A program made the translations under genes and the position numbers. Positions 16,090 through 24,024 of a stretch of DNA of 25,796 nucleotides are shown here, one piece after another (the stretch's first letter is position 1; each line of letters opens with the position of its first letter). The stretch is from assembly GCA_002305685.1 (NCBI GenBank), contig DBQB01000032.1, positions 1 to 25,796 on the forward strand, in the 5' to 3' direction. The notes under the pieces are model-generated. The model was not told the DNA's origin. It saw only the letters and a list, made by a program, of their open reading frames with translations, and did not search any database. Source of the DNA: Ruminococcaceae bacterium UBA1405. GTDB taxonomy: Bacteria; Bacillota; Clostridia; Oscillospirales; Ruminococcaceae.

Positions 16090-16611
16090 ATGTCACAGAA
16101 TCAGCAAACCCGATTGATTTTACGGGCCTATCAACTTTTGGAGGAGGTGACGCCGCTGACAACCGATTGCGGGGAACTCTGCGGACATCGCTGCTGTCAC
16201 GGGGAGGATCATGACGGTATGTGGCTGCTGCCTGGGGAGGAGCAGTTTTTCCTAGGGCAGCCAGGTTTTTCGGTACAGCCCTGTCAGGACAACGCCGGGT
16301 ATCCGCTGGTGGTGTGCGACGGGCATTGTGACCGCCGGCTGCGCCCGTTTGCCTGTCGGATTTTCCCGCTGTTTCCCATGGTGCGTCTCAGTCCTCTCGG
16401 GGGCATTATGGTGCAGGCGCAGATGGACCCGAGAGCACAGCTATCCTGTCCGCTGCGGGAGCGGGAGCAACTGCGGATGCTCTTTCGCCGCAGGGTACAG
16501 CGGGCGGGTGAGATATTGGTTTCAGACCCCCAGCTGCGCGCCTATCTTTTGGAGACCACCGAATTTTTGGAGGAAGTGGCTGCGCTGCGGGAAAAGATGC
16601 TGGGGCAATAA
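16090..16611 (+). CDS. YkgJ-family cysteine-cluster protein
   Basis: This is a 173-residue soluble protein with Cys residues spaced as in the YkgJ (UPF0153) family: C27, C31, C35 and C36 (CGELCGHRCC), C65, C76, C80 and C89 within RPFACRIFP. These are thought to bind zinc or an Fe-S cluster. The ATG at 16090 is preferred, with AAGGAG ending 11 bases upstream. The GTG at 16078 overlaps that ribosome binding site and would add four residues. The function of the family is unknown. The gene ends 7 bases from the convergent lipoprotein gene, with no obvious terminator between them. Confidence 0.85.
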   Translation: MSQNQQTRLILRAYQLLEEVTPLTTDCGELCGHRCCHGEDHDGMWLLPGEEQFFLGQPGFSVQPCQDNAGYPLVVCDGHCDRRLRPFACRIFPLFPMVRLSPLGGIMVQAQMDPRAQLSCPLREREQLRMLFRRRVQRAGEILVSDPQLRAYLLETTEFLEEVAALREKMLGQ

Positions 16612-16618
16612 AACGGTT

Positions 16619-17065
16619 TTACGATGCAGGCTGAACATTTTGTTCCTCGGTTACCTGCCAGCTGTCGGCGGAAAGGGTAAAGGTCATCTCCTGGCTGGTC
16701 AGTTCCCGTCCGATTTCGTCGAAGGCGGTGACTGTCAGGCGCACGGTGCTTTGTCTGTCATCGTCCGGGCACCACACCACCGGTACGCCATAGGTTACGG
16801 TGATGGCCCCGGCGCCATCCTCGGATGGGGCTGGTATGTTTTCCGGAGCGGGAATCAGCGCTCCGTCGGTGGCGCTGAAGAGCAGCCGGGAGATCTGGAT
16901 GGTATCATCGGAGGCGGCGGACACCAGATATCCGGTAAGGATATCGTCTGCGTAGGGTTCATAGGTGAGGGTGAGGGGCGCCAGCTTCTTGCGGCATCCG
17001 GTTATCAGCAGTATCAGACATACTCCCAGCAGCAGCATCCGCCAAAGCTTGTTGGAACGTTTCAT
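16619..17065 (-). CDS. Small lipoprotein of unknown function
   Basis: This 148-residue protein is not recognised beyond its export signal. The ATG at 17065 begins a signal peptide (MKRSNKLWRM, then a Leu-rich core) ending in the lipobox LITGC, with Cys24 as the lipid site. The reading from 17137 adds 24 residues ahead of the signal and is less likely. The mature part is acidic, predicted mainly beta, and carries one more Cys (VVWCPDDD). The ribosome binding site is weak (AAGAAGG at about 11 bases). It is convergent with the YkgJ-type gene and divergent from prfC. Context gives no function. Confidence 0.7.
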   Translation of the reverse strand: MKRSNKLWRMLLLGVCLILLITGCRKKLAPLTLTYEPYADDILTGYLVSAASDDTIQISRLLFSATDGALIPAPENIPAPSEDGAGAITVTYGVPVVWCPDDDRQSTVRLTVTAFDEIGRELTSQEMTFTLSADSWQVTEEQNVQPAS

Positions 17066-17174
17066 AAAATAGGAAGCCTTCTTTCTTAACTGTTCTTTTC
17101 TATTTCGGATTCTTCCGGCTTTTGTACATTGTAGCATAAACCGGGGAAAATAACCATGGATCCCTGTTTTTTTC

Positions 17175-17203
17175 TTGATTTTATCCGGGAAAACTGGTAC
17201 TAT
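17175..17203 (+). promoter_or_regulatory. Candidate prfC promoter, TTGATT-17-TACTAT
   Basis: TTGATT (17175-17180) and TACTAT (17198-17203) are 17 bases apart, followed by an overlapping TATATAAG. The leader to the TTG start of prfC is about 70 bases. Confidence 0.45.
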
Positions 17204-17277
17204 ATATAAGTATGCGGCAAAGTATGCCGCCTGAGATGAGAACGGTTTGTAAGATTACAGGTACTGGAGGATGTAAT

Positions 17278-18864
17278 TTGGCCAGCTATATCGATCAGAT
17301 AGAAAAAAGAAGAACCTTCGCCATCATTTCCCACCCCGACGCCGGTAAAACCACCTTGACCGAAAAGCTGCTGCTTTACGGCGGGGCTATCGCGCTGGCC
17401 GGTTCGGTAAAAGGAAAAAAGAATGCCCGCCATGCCGTCTCCGACTGGATGGAGATTGAAAAGCAGCGCGGTATTTCGGTCACCTCCTCGGTGATGCAGT
17501 TTAATTATAAAGGAAATTGTATCAATATTCTGGATACCCCCGGGCATCAGGATTTCTCGGAGGATACCTATCGCACCCTGATGGCCGCCGATTCCGCCGT
17601 GATGGTGATCGACGCCTCCAAGGGCGTGGAAGCCCAGACCAGAAAGCTTTTTAAAGTTTGTCTGCTGCGGGATATTCCGATCTTTACCTTTATCAATAAG
17701 ATGGACCGGGAAGCCCGCAACCCCTTTGACCTGATGGAGGAGATTGAAAACGAGCTGGGAATCGGCACCTATCCCATCAACTGGCCGATCGGCTGCGGCA
17801 AAGAGTTTAAAGGCGTTTATGACCGCCGCCGCCGGGAGATCATCTCCTTTACCGCCAACAACGGCACCCGGGAGGTGGAAAAACAGGAGATGGAGCTCAA
17901 CGATCCCCGGCTGCGGGAGCTGATCGGGGAGGAACTCCACAATACTCTGGTGGATGACGTGGAACTGCTGGACGGCGCCAGCTACGATTTTGATATGGAC
18001 AAGGTGCGCCACGGAAAGCTGTCCCCGGTATTTTTTGGCTCTGCGCTGACCAATTTCGGTGTGGAACCATTTTTGGAAGACTTCCTCAACATGACCACCC
18101 CTCCGCTGCCCAGAAAATCCGACTGCGGCGAAATTGATCCCTTTGACGAGCATTTTTCCGCTTTTGTCTTTAAGATTCAGGCCAACATGAATAAGGCCCA
18201 TCGGGATCGGATTGCCTTTATGCGGATCTGTTCCGGTCGCTTTGACAAGGATATGGAGGTCTACCATATGCAGGGGGAGAAGAAGATGCGTCTCTCCCAA
18301 CCCCAGCAGCTGATGGCTCAGGATCGGGAAGTGATTTCTGAGGCCTATGCAGGGGATATCATTGGTGTGTTTGATCCCGGCATCTTCTCCATCGGGGATA
18401 CGGTGACGGTACCCTCCAAAAAGTTTTATTTCGAGGGAATTCCCACCTTTGCGCCGGAACATTTTGCCCGGGTCAGCACCAGGGATACCATGAAGCGCAA
18501 ACAGTTTGTCAAAGGGGTTACCCAGATTGCCCAGGAAGGCGCCATCCAGATTTTCCAGCTTCCGGGAGCTGGTATGGAGGAAGTCATTGTTGGTGTTGTG
18601 GGTACCTTGCAGTTTGAGGTGCTGGAATACCGGCTCAAGAACGAATACAACGTGGAGATCAAGATGGAGCATCTCTCCTACCAGTATATCCGCTGGATCG
18701 ACGCCATTGAAGGGGAGCCTTCCAAACTGAACCTCACCTCCGATACCCGGGTGGTACAGGACTTTAAGGGGAATTTTCTGCTGCTCTTTACCAACGAATG
18801 GAACATTGGATGGGCGCTGGAGAAAAACAAGGGACTGGTGCTCTCAGAGTTTAACCGCTCTTGA
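17278..18864 (+). CDS. prfC: Peptide chain release factor 3 (RF3)
   Basis: This is a 528-residue translational GTPase that removes RF1/RF2 from the ribosome after peptide release. The TTG start at 17278 is chosen because GGAGG lies seven bases upstream and the resulting N terminus (ASYIDQIEKRRTFAIISHPDAGKTTL) aligns with other RF3 proteins; the ATG at 17212 would add 22 unsupported residues. The G1 loop is SHPDAGKTT (residues 18-26), the switch I region contains KQRGISVTSSVMQF, G3 is DTPGHQDF and G4 is NKMDRE. The C-terminal domain ends in the usual LLLFTNEWNIGWALEKN. Total length matches E. coli RF3 (529). A strong terminator follows. Confidence 0.97.
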   Translation: MASYIDQIEKRRTFAIISHPDAGKTTLTEKLLLYGGAIALAGSVKGKKNARHAVSDWMEIEKQRGISVTSSVMQFNYKGNCINILDTPGHQDFSEDTYRTLMAADSAVMVIDASKGVEAQTRKLFKVCLLRDIPIFTFINKMDREARNPFDLMEEIENELGIGTYPINWPIGCGKEFKGVYDRRRREIISFTANNGTREVEKQEMELNDPRLRELIGEELHNTLVDDVELLDGASYDFDMDKVRHGKLSPVFFGSALTNFGVEPFLEDFLNMTTPPLPRKSDCGEIDPFDEHFSAFVFKIQANMNKAHRDRIAFMRICSGRFDKDMEVYHMQGEKKMRLSQPQQLMAQDREVISEAYAGDIIGVFDPGIFSIGDTVTVPSKKFYFEGIPTFAPEHFARVSTRDTMKRKQFVKGVTQIAQEGAIQIFQLPGAGMEEVIVGVVGTLQFEVLEYRLKNEYNVEIKMEHLSYQYIRWIDAIEGEPSKLNLTSDTRVVQDFKGNFLLLFTNEWNIGWALEKNKGLVLSEFNRS

Positions 18865-18882
18865 GTTGATAAGAAATAAAAC

Positions 18883-18923
18883 AGGGGGCAGAGCAGCCAC
18901 AGAATGCTCTGCCCCCTTGTTTT
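18883..18923 (+). terminator. Intrinsic terminator after prfC
   Basis: The GC-rich arms AGGGGGCAGAGCA (18883-18895) and TGCTCTGCCCCCT (18905-18917) form a 13-bp stem with a 9-base loop, followed by TGTTTT. It lies 19 bases after the prfC stop. Confidence 0.92.
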
Positions 18924-18993
18924 GAGAAGCGGATCTGTCTTTCTATTGATAGGAAAAATTTACCGCAACATCCATGGCGGTTTACGCCAAATC

Positions 18994-19023
18994 TTGACAG
19001 GCTTACGGAATCGGTGGTACAAT
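18994..19023 (+). promoter_or_regulatory. Promoter of the M20 amidohydrolase gene, TTGACA-18-TACAAT
   Basis: A perfect TTGACA (18994-18999) and TACAAT (19018-19023) with an 18-base spacer. The leader is about 100 bases and contains a strong GC hairpin. Confidence 0.7.
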
Positions 19024-19054
19024 ATTTCCAAAATAAATCCATCCACGCCAACGG

Positions 19055-19103
19055 CGGCGCAGGCGGGCTATTGTTCAGCTGCCTGCGCCGTTTCCGGTTT
19101 TGC
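19055..19103 (+). terminator. Leader hairpin of the M20 gene, possible attenuator
   Basis: A 10-bp stem CGGCGCAGGC/GCCTGCGCCG (19055-19064 and 19081-19090) with a 16-base loop is followed by TTTCCGGTTTTG. It lies between the promoter and the coding start, where a terminator-like hairpin would act as an attenuator. The T-tract is broken by CCGG, so termination would be partial at best. Confidence 0.4.
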
Positions 19104-19149
19104 GGGACGGAATGAGAAAGGCTTGTGATGACATGGATAAAAAACCGTT

Positions 19150-20577
19150 TTGGAACTGATTGATTCCAAGGCATCCTTCCTTAACGATCTGGGAGATCGG
19201 ATCTGGGCCAGCCCGGAACTCGCTTTCACCGAGCATACCTCCGCGGAGATACTGATCCAGGCGCTGGAGGAGGAAGGCTTTGCGGTTACCCGTAACGTCG
19301 CGGATATCGATACTGCCTTTTCCGGGAGATTCGGTTCCGGTAAACCGGTCATCGGTTTTCTGGGGGAATTTGATGCCCTCTCCAGTTTAAGCCAGGAAGC
19401 AGGTGTTGCCGAGAAAAAAGCGCCTGTCGCCGGCGGCTGTGGACATGGCTGCGGGCATAACAATCTGGGTGTGGGTTCTCTGGCTGCGGCCATTGCGGTG
19501 AAGGAGTATCTGCAGAAAACTGGAAAGCCCGGTACCGTGATTTATTACGGATGCCCTGGTGAGGAGGGTGGCTCCGGAAAAGCCTTCATGGCCCGGGAGG
19601 GTGTATTTGACGAGCTGGACTGCGCTTTCTGCTGGCATCCCGGCACCGTCAACGCGGTGACCTCCGGAAGTTCTCTGGCCAACGATCAAATTCTCTATTC
19701 CTTCACCGGCGTCTCCGCCCATGCGGCGGGAGCACCCCATCTGGGCCGTTCTGCGCTGGATGCGGTGGAGCTGATGAACGTAGGGGTGAACTTCCTGCGG
19801 GAGCACGTGATTCAGGAAGCCAGAATGCATTATGCCATCGTCAACGCCGGCGGTTATTCCCCCAACGTGGTACAGCCCACCGCCGATGTACTCTATCTGC
19901 TGCGGGCGCCTCAGGCCTCCCAGGTGCAGGAAATCTATGAGCGGGTCAACGATATCGCCAGAGGCGCCGCTTTGATGACCGGAACCAAGGTCAACATCAA
20001 ATTCATCAAGGCCTGCTCCAACACCGTTTTGAACCTGACGCTGGAGAAGGTGTTGCAAAAGAATATGGAGGAGATTCCTCTGCCCGAATACACCCAGGCA
20101 GACCGGGAATTTGCCAAAGCCATCAACGACAGCGTGGAAAATAAATCGGTACCCTTTGACCGGCTGATCCGCCGCGCGCCCACAGAGGAGATTGCGGAAT
20201 TCCTGCGCAGCCAGATCGGAAAGGAGATCAATGATTTTGTCGTTCCGCTGATTCACAGTGAGGAAGCGGGCGGCGGTTCCACCGATGTGGGAGACGTCAG
20301 CTGGGTATGCCCCACCGCACAGATTACCACCGCCACCTGGTCCGCCGATACCCCTGGACATTCCTGGCAGATTGTGGCCCAGGGCAAGAGCGACCTGGCT
20401 CATAAATCCACCCTCTATGCCGGAAAAGTGCTGGCAGGCGCCGCCATCGACCTTCTGGAAAATCCGGAGCTGATCGAAAAAGCGAAAGAAGAGAAACGCA
20501 AGAAACTGGGCAGCGATAAGCCTTACATCTGTCCCATTCCCAAGGGCGTTGTTCCTACCCCCATGGGGAAACAATAA
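19150..20577 (+). CDS. M20-family amidohydrolase (AbgB-like), 5' end probably frameshifted
   Basis: This is a metallo-amidohydrolase related to the aminobenzoyl-glutamate utilisation protein B. Metal-ligand motifs GCGHGCGHNNLG (near residue 100), PGEEGG and a C-terminal HSEEAGGGSTDVGDVSW are present. The open frame has 475 codons from the TTG at 19150, but that TTG has no ribosome binding site. The ATG at 19133, with AAAGG 11 bases upstream, is out of frame by one base. Adding one A to the A6 run at 19139-19144 would give MDKKTVLELIDSKASFL, a normal family N terminus. So the true gene probably starts at 19133, with a one-base loss in the sequence or in the organism. It likely hydrolyses an acyl-amino acid or similar amide in the cytoplasm; substrate not known. 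Confidence 0.85.
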   Translation: MELIDSKASFLNDLGDRIWASPELAFTEHTSAEILIQALEEEGFAVTRNVADIDTAFSGRFGSGKPVIGFLGEFDALSSLSQEAGVAEKKAPVAGGCGHGCGHNNLGVGSLAAAIAVKEYLQKTGKPGTVIYYGCPGEEGGSGKAFMAREGVFDELDCAFCWHPGTVNAVTSGSSLANDQILYSFTGVSAHAAGAPHLGRSALDAVELMNVGVNFLREHVIQEARMHYAIVNAGGYSPNVVQPTADVLYLLRAPQASQVQEIYERVNDIARGAALMTGTKVNIKFIKACSNTVLNLTLEKVLQKNMEEIPLPEYTQADREFAKAINDSVENKSVPFDRLIRRAPTEEIAEFLRSQIGKEINDFVVPLIHSEEAGGGSTDVGDVSWVCPTAQITTATWSADTPGHSWQIVAQGKSDLAHKSTLYAGKVLAGAAIDLLENPELIEKAKEEKRKKLGSDKPYICPIPKGVVPTPMGKQ

Positions 20578-20690
20578 TCTTCCTTTATGGGGATTCCTCA
20601 TTTCCGTGTGAGGAATCCCACAGACGGCAAGCCGGGTTGGTTTTGGAAACACTCCGGTAGCTGAGAGATTTGGGTCGAAAGTATTTTTAT
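20578..20690 (+). other. Structured non-coding segment upstream of a terminator
   Basis: This segment holds an 11-bp perfect hairpin, GGGATTCCTCA/TGAGGAATCCC (20590-20600 and 20609-20619, 8-base loop), with no T-tract. A nested stem follows at about 20632-20657 (CCGG...CCGG around GTTT-TGG-AAAC). Together with the terminator at 20691 it could be the 3' untranslated region of the M20 mRNA or a small RNA processed from it. It matches no riboswitch I recognise. Confidence 0.4.
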
Positions 20691-20742
20691 CCTCCTTCGG
20701 TGTCGTTCAAGTGCGAAGCGACGCCGAAGGAGGAGTTTTTTT
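20691..20742 (+). terminator. Intrinsic terminator before the melA promoter
   Basis: Arms CCTCCTTCGGTGTCG (20691-20705) and CGACGCCGAAGGAGG (20719-20733) pair over 15 bp with one G-T wobble, followed by AG and T7 (20736-20742). It lies 113 bases after the M20 stop and ends that transcript. Confidence 0.92.
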
Positions 20743-20819
20743 GAAAGAAAATTTCTCAGGGAATAGGCCGGACTTTTGGGATTGCGCACGATTTTTACAG
20801 CTTTCTGCACCATTTTTAC

Positions 20820-20848
20820 ATGACGGTTCCCAAGGGATATAGTATAAT
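20820..20848 (+). promoter_or_regulatory. melA promoter, ATGACG-17-TATAAT
   Basis: A perfect TATAAT (20843-20848) is 17 bases from ATGACG (4/6 match to TTGACA). The leader to the ATG at 20953 is about 98 bases, with no LacI- or cre-type palindrome recognised. Confidence 0.6.
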
Positions 20849-20952
20849 ATTGCTGGAAACCGATGGCCGTTTCAAAAAAATTTGGAAATTTTGTATACCT
20901 CTCTCCCAAACTATCGTCAGAGATGGGGTAACTCAAAAAAGGAGGATGCAGT

Positions 20953-22275
20953 ATGATCAAAATCACCTTCATGGGGGCTGGCAGCACCGTCTTTGCCAAA
21001 AATGTGCTGGGCGACTGTATTATGACCCCCGCCATCGAAAATCTGGACATCTGGCTTTACGACATCGATCCAGTCCGTCTGGAGGATTCCAATCGGATGC
21101 TCTGCAACATCCTGAAAAACTCCGGGCGCACCGATGTGCAGATCCATGCCACATTGGATCGGGCTGCCGCTTTGGCTGGAGCAGGATATGTGGTCAACGC
21201 CATTCAGGTGGGCGGATACGATCCCTGCACCATCACCGATTTTGAGATTCCCAAAAAATATGGCCTGCGCCAGACCATTGCTGACACGCTGGGAATCGGC
21301 GGTATCTTCCGGGCGCTGCGCACCATCCCGGTGATGATGGACTTTGCTGAGGATATGCGCCGCCTTTGTCCTAATGCCCTGTTCATCAACTACACCAATC
21401 CCATGGCGATTCTCTCCGGATATATCCAGCAGCAGACCGACATCCGTACCATCGGGCTTTGCCACAGTGTACAGGGATGTGTCCCCACGCTGCTCAAGGA
21501 TGTGGGACTCTTCGAGCAGTATGAAGGAAAGACCCGCTGGGAGATTGCCGGCATCAACCATCAGGCCTGGCTGCTCAAGGTGACCGATCTGGAAGGAAAC
21601 GACCTCTATCCGGAGATTAAGCGCCGTTCCCGGGATCCCCAGTATGCCGAACTGCGGCAGAAAGATCTGGTCCGTCTGGAAATGATGAACCGTTTTGGTT
21701 ATTATATCACCGAGAGCTCGGAACATTTTTCTGAGTATACCCCCTGGTTCATCAAGGATAAGCATCCCGAACTGATCGAGCGTTTCAACATTCCGCTGGA
21801 CGAGTATCCTCGCCGCTGTGTCAACCAGATCAACAAATGGGAAGCCATGCGGGAGCAGTTGGTAAACAATCAGAATCTAGAGCACAAAAAGAGCCACGAG
21901 TATGCCTCCTATATCATCGAGGCCATGGAGACTGACCGTCCTTACCGGGTACACGGAAATGTGCAGAATAAGGGTCATCTGATTACCAACCTGCCGGAGA
22001 ACGCCTGTGTGGAAGTTCCCTGTATGATCGACCGCAACGGCGTCAATCCCTGCTATGTGGGCGCTCTTCCGGAGCAGTGCGCAGCCATCAACCGCACCAA
22101 CATCAACGTGCAGCTGCTGACCATGGAGGCTGCCCGCACCTTGAAGAAGGAATATGTCTATATGGCGGCGATGATGGATCCCCATACCGCTGCAGAGCTG
22201 ACGATGGATGAGATTGTTTCTATGTGCGACGATCTCTTTGAAGCCCACAAGGATTGGCTTCCCAGCTATCGCTGA
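20953..22275 (+). CDS. melA: GH4 family alpha-galactosidase (MelA-type)
   Basis: This is a 440-residue NAD- and Mn-dependent glycosidase. The N-terminal Rossmann motif ITFMGAGST (residues 4-12) and the acidic DIDP (37-40) bind NAD. The signature GLCHSVQG carries the metal ligand C170, and the CHSV form marks alpha-galactosidases within GH4; the second metal ligand H203 is in GINH. TLGIGGIFRALRTIP and NYTNPMA are typical of MelA. It would cleave alpha-galactosides such as melibiose or raffinose-type oligosaccharides in the cytoplasm by the oxidation-elimination mechanism of GH4. The ATG follows GGAGG at seven bases. It is a single-gene unit with its own promoter and no transporter alongside; the importer in region 1 is 15 kb away and not shown to be linked. 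Confidence 0.9.
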   Translation: MIKITFMGAGSTVFAKNVLGDCIMTPAIENLDIWLYDIDPVRLEDSNRMLCNILKNSGRTDVQIHATLDRAAALAGAGYVVNAIQVGGYDPCTITDFEIPKKYGLRQTIADTLGIGGIFRALRTIPVMMDFAEDMRRLCPNALFINYTNPMAILSGYIQQQTDIRTIGLCHSVQGCVPTLLKDVGLFEQYEGKTRWEIAGINHQAWLLKVTDLEGNDLYPEIKRRSRDPQYAELRQKDLVRLEMMNRFGYYITESSEHFSEYTPWFIKDKHPELIERFNIPLDEYPRRCVNQINKWEAMREQLVNNQNLEHKKSHEYASYIIEAMETDRPYRVHGNVQNKGHLITNLPENACVEVPCMIDRNGVNPCYVGALPEQCAAINRTNINVQLLTMEAARTLKKEYVYMAAMMDPHTAAELTMDEIVSMCDDLFEAHKDWLPSYR

Positions 22276-22637
22276 TTCCTTTTCAAAAAATGATTCAGTT
22301 TTTTCACAGATCCCAATAACGAAAGTTTCCTATCCGATAAGAAACGGAACCAGTAAAAACAGACAAGAGACAAAATGCCCCCCTGATATAGGAAAATGTA
22401 AGTATAAACTGCACCCTACTTGTTATTCAGTATACTATACTGTCCAACAAGTAGGGTGCAGTTCACATATGAGCCGAAACAAGGAATATTTTATTTCTCA
22501 TGAATGCAAAAGCTTTTTTGACAGGTAAAAGGCCATCGGCGTTTGGAAGTGAAATGCCTCATTGGCACAAACCTATGGTTTATACTCACGAGTAGTTATG
22601 CTATATTATAAATTTTATATAAAAAGACAGTATAACT
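22276..22637. other. AT-rich gap between melA and methyltransferase gene
   Basis: This 362-base gap has no coding region. It holds the 61-bp IS3-like palindrome at 22405-22465. No intrinsic terminator for melA with a T-tract is seen; the palindrome may serve as one. The base composition drops visibly compared with melA. Confidence 0.6.
22405..22465. mobile_element. 61-bp palindrome resembling two abutted IS3-family ends (mini-element)
   Basis: The 18-base arms AACTGCACCCTACTTGTT (22407-22424) and its exact complement (22446-22463) enclose a second 7-bp inverted repeat CAGTATA-C-TATACTG (22428-22442). The right arm with the tip, GGGTGCAGTTCA, and the inner TACTGTCCAACAAG resemble the terminal repeats of IS3-family elements (form TGAACTGCACCC...GGACAGT). 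Tips point outward and no transposase is left, so it looks like a deletion derivative or MITE. No clear target duplication is seen. Confidence 0.6.
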
Positions 22638-23420
22638 CTATTTTTGAGCAACAATAGAAATCCATGCTGGCAGCGCTGCCATAGGATTGTATTTCCAATT
22701 ATTTATTTCTTTTATTTCATCTGCATTCTGTTTTAATAATTCATCGTACGAAAACCAAAAGGACGCATTAACAGCCTGTAATTCTACCATTTCCATTATG
22801 GACAACTTGGCTTCTGTCATTGCATTCACCAAATCCTGCACACGCCAATGACATTGAGGTATTGTTTCCCAATACGGCTTTCTAATTTGAGGGTCTTTCC
22901 ATGGTTCCCCTGTAAAGGGACGGTTGAATGGGTGGATATCATACATGATGGAAATTCCTGACGATTTTAGCACTCTATATATGTTTTTATACATTGAAGA
23001 TAAAGAATTGATCCAAGTATGTGTACCATTAGAGGTATAAACCAAGTCAAATCTGTTGTTTTCCATATTTAAGAGCCGCATAGTATCATCACAGATAAAA
23101 CGAATTTCAAGATTTAACTTATCCGCAATTTCTTGCGCGTGCTCTAATTGCTTTTCGCTGATATCCGATGATGTAACCTGTGCCCCCATCAAGGCAAAAG
23201 CAAAAGCAGCATGATTGTCACCGCTTGATGGTAATAAAATCTCTTTGCCACGCAAATGGGGAATATGTTTTTTAATTAAATTATATACTGCAGGATGAAA
23301 AGCGCTGGTTGGATCTTTTACCAGTTCTGCGATTTTTTCATCTGACCTAAGTGATTGATACCATTCTGAGTCAGAAGTTTGGTTCCAATCATCTTTTAGT
23401 TGCTTTAACCAATCATCCAT
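22638..23420 (-). CDS. Class I SAM-dependent methyltransferase
   Basis: This is a 260-residue methyltransferase of the Methyltransf_11/25 type. The start is the ATG at 23420 with AAAGGAG seven bases upstream; the ATG at 23426 is too close to that site. Motif I is present in the variant form ILLPSSGDNHAAFAF (in place of the usual GxGxG), followed by the acidic SSDIS at the end of strand 2, FICDDTMRL, and a motif IV-like FDLVYTSNGTHTW. The substrate is unknown; small-molecule targets are usual for relatives. It is an AT-rich single gene between an IS3-like palindrome and remnants, with no clear promoter, so it may be recently acquired. Confidence 0.85.
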   Translation of the reverse strand: MDDWLKQLKDDWNQTSDSEWYQSLRSDEKIAELVKDPTSAFHPAVYNLIKKHIPHLRGKEILLPSSGDNHAAFAFALMGAQVTSSDISEKQLEHAQEIADKLNLEIRFICDDTMRLLNMENNRFDLVYTSNGTHTWINSLSSMYKNIYRVLKSSGISIMYDIHPFNRPFTGEPWKDPQIRKPYWETIPQCHWRVQDLVNAMTEAKLSIMEMVELQAVNASFWFSYDELLKQNADEIKEINNWKYNPMAALPAWISIVAQK

Positions 23421-23644
23421 AACCATTCTCCTTTGTAACTATCTCAAATACCCCCCGCGTTTTTTCCTTTATAACAGGCGAAGGTAAAGATAAATTGTGT
23501 AAGGTCGCATAAAAGAATAAGGCGAGTAAACTGCTATAAGCCCTTTATTTTCAAGGATTTCTCAGATTTTATATCACCATATAACATAACGAGTTATAAA
23601 AACCTAACATTTGCAGATTCAAATTTTGAATTTTCAAAACCATC

Positions 23645-23920
23645 TTACCCTGGAAACAATTTGCTAAACCAATTCCGCTTTTGTTTTGTCGCTTGGATTT
23701 GCTGACCGGCTTCGGTCTCTTCAACAAGCTGTTGGATTGTCCCCGCATGGAGTACTTGAGCAGACCGCACGGTCTGTTGTGCAGTTACTAAGGCGGCGTT
23801 CTTTTCCCACAGTCTTGCATTCAATTCTCTATCTGCTTGTCCTTCACAGCAAGCTGATTATTTTTTAGGTCTAATTCCTTTTGCAACTTCTTTTCACATC
23901 TCATGAGATGATTGAACGCT
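23645..23920 (-). pseudogene. C-terminal remnant of a coiled-coil protein, frameshifted
   Basis: Read on the minus strand, one frame gives CEKKLQKELDLKNNQLAVKDKQIE and then a stop. Shifting one frame continues it as RELNARLWEKNAALVTAQQ..., with AQVLHAGTIQQLVEE and a basic-aromatic end KRNWFSKLFPG before TAA at 23645. One lost base near 23822 explains the switch (restored text KDKQIEELNARL). The heptad-like pattern and short aromatic/basic tail resemble the C termini of helix-turn-helix or replication-associated proteins carried on Firmicutes mobile elements. The N-terminal part is gone: the frame meets a stop upstream at about 23933. Family assignment is from memory and uncertain; that it is a broken gene is well supported. 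Confidence 0.6.
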
Positions 23921-24024
23921 ATCCATTTTTATAACCGTGAGCACATCCAGCTGAAAACTGGAGAGACGCCGCTTACGCAACGTCTCCCCTAATAAAACTT
24001 TATATTCCTACTTCTGTTTTTTTG

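Noticed and set aside
16328..17089. 253-codon plus-strand frame across the YkgJ-type and lipoprotein genes
   Set aside because: Overlaps one gene out of frame and the other antisense; no ribosome binding site.
17212..17277. Upstream ATG start for prfC
   Set aside because: The extra 22 residues are not found in RF3 proteins and the TTG at 17278 has a well-placed GGAGG.
17200..18672. 490-codon open frame opposite prfC
   Set aside because: Antisense shadow of RF3; no start signal or recognisable domain.
19387..20652. 421-codon open frame opposite the M20 gene
   Set aside because: Antisense to a conserved enzyme; Gly/His-rich text typical of reversed GC-rich coding sequence.
20660..20690. CTGAGAG...CGAAAG, recalling a thi-box or hammerhead ribozyme core
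   Set aside because: The other conserved blocks of a TPP riboswitch are absent and the hammerhead CUGANGA core does not match.
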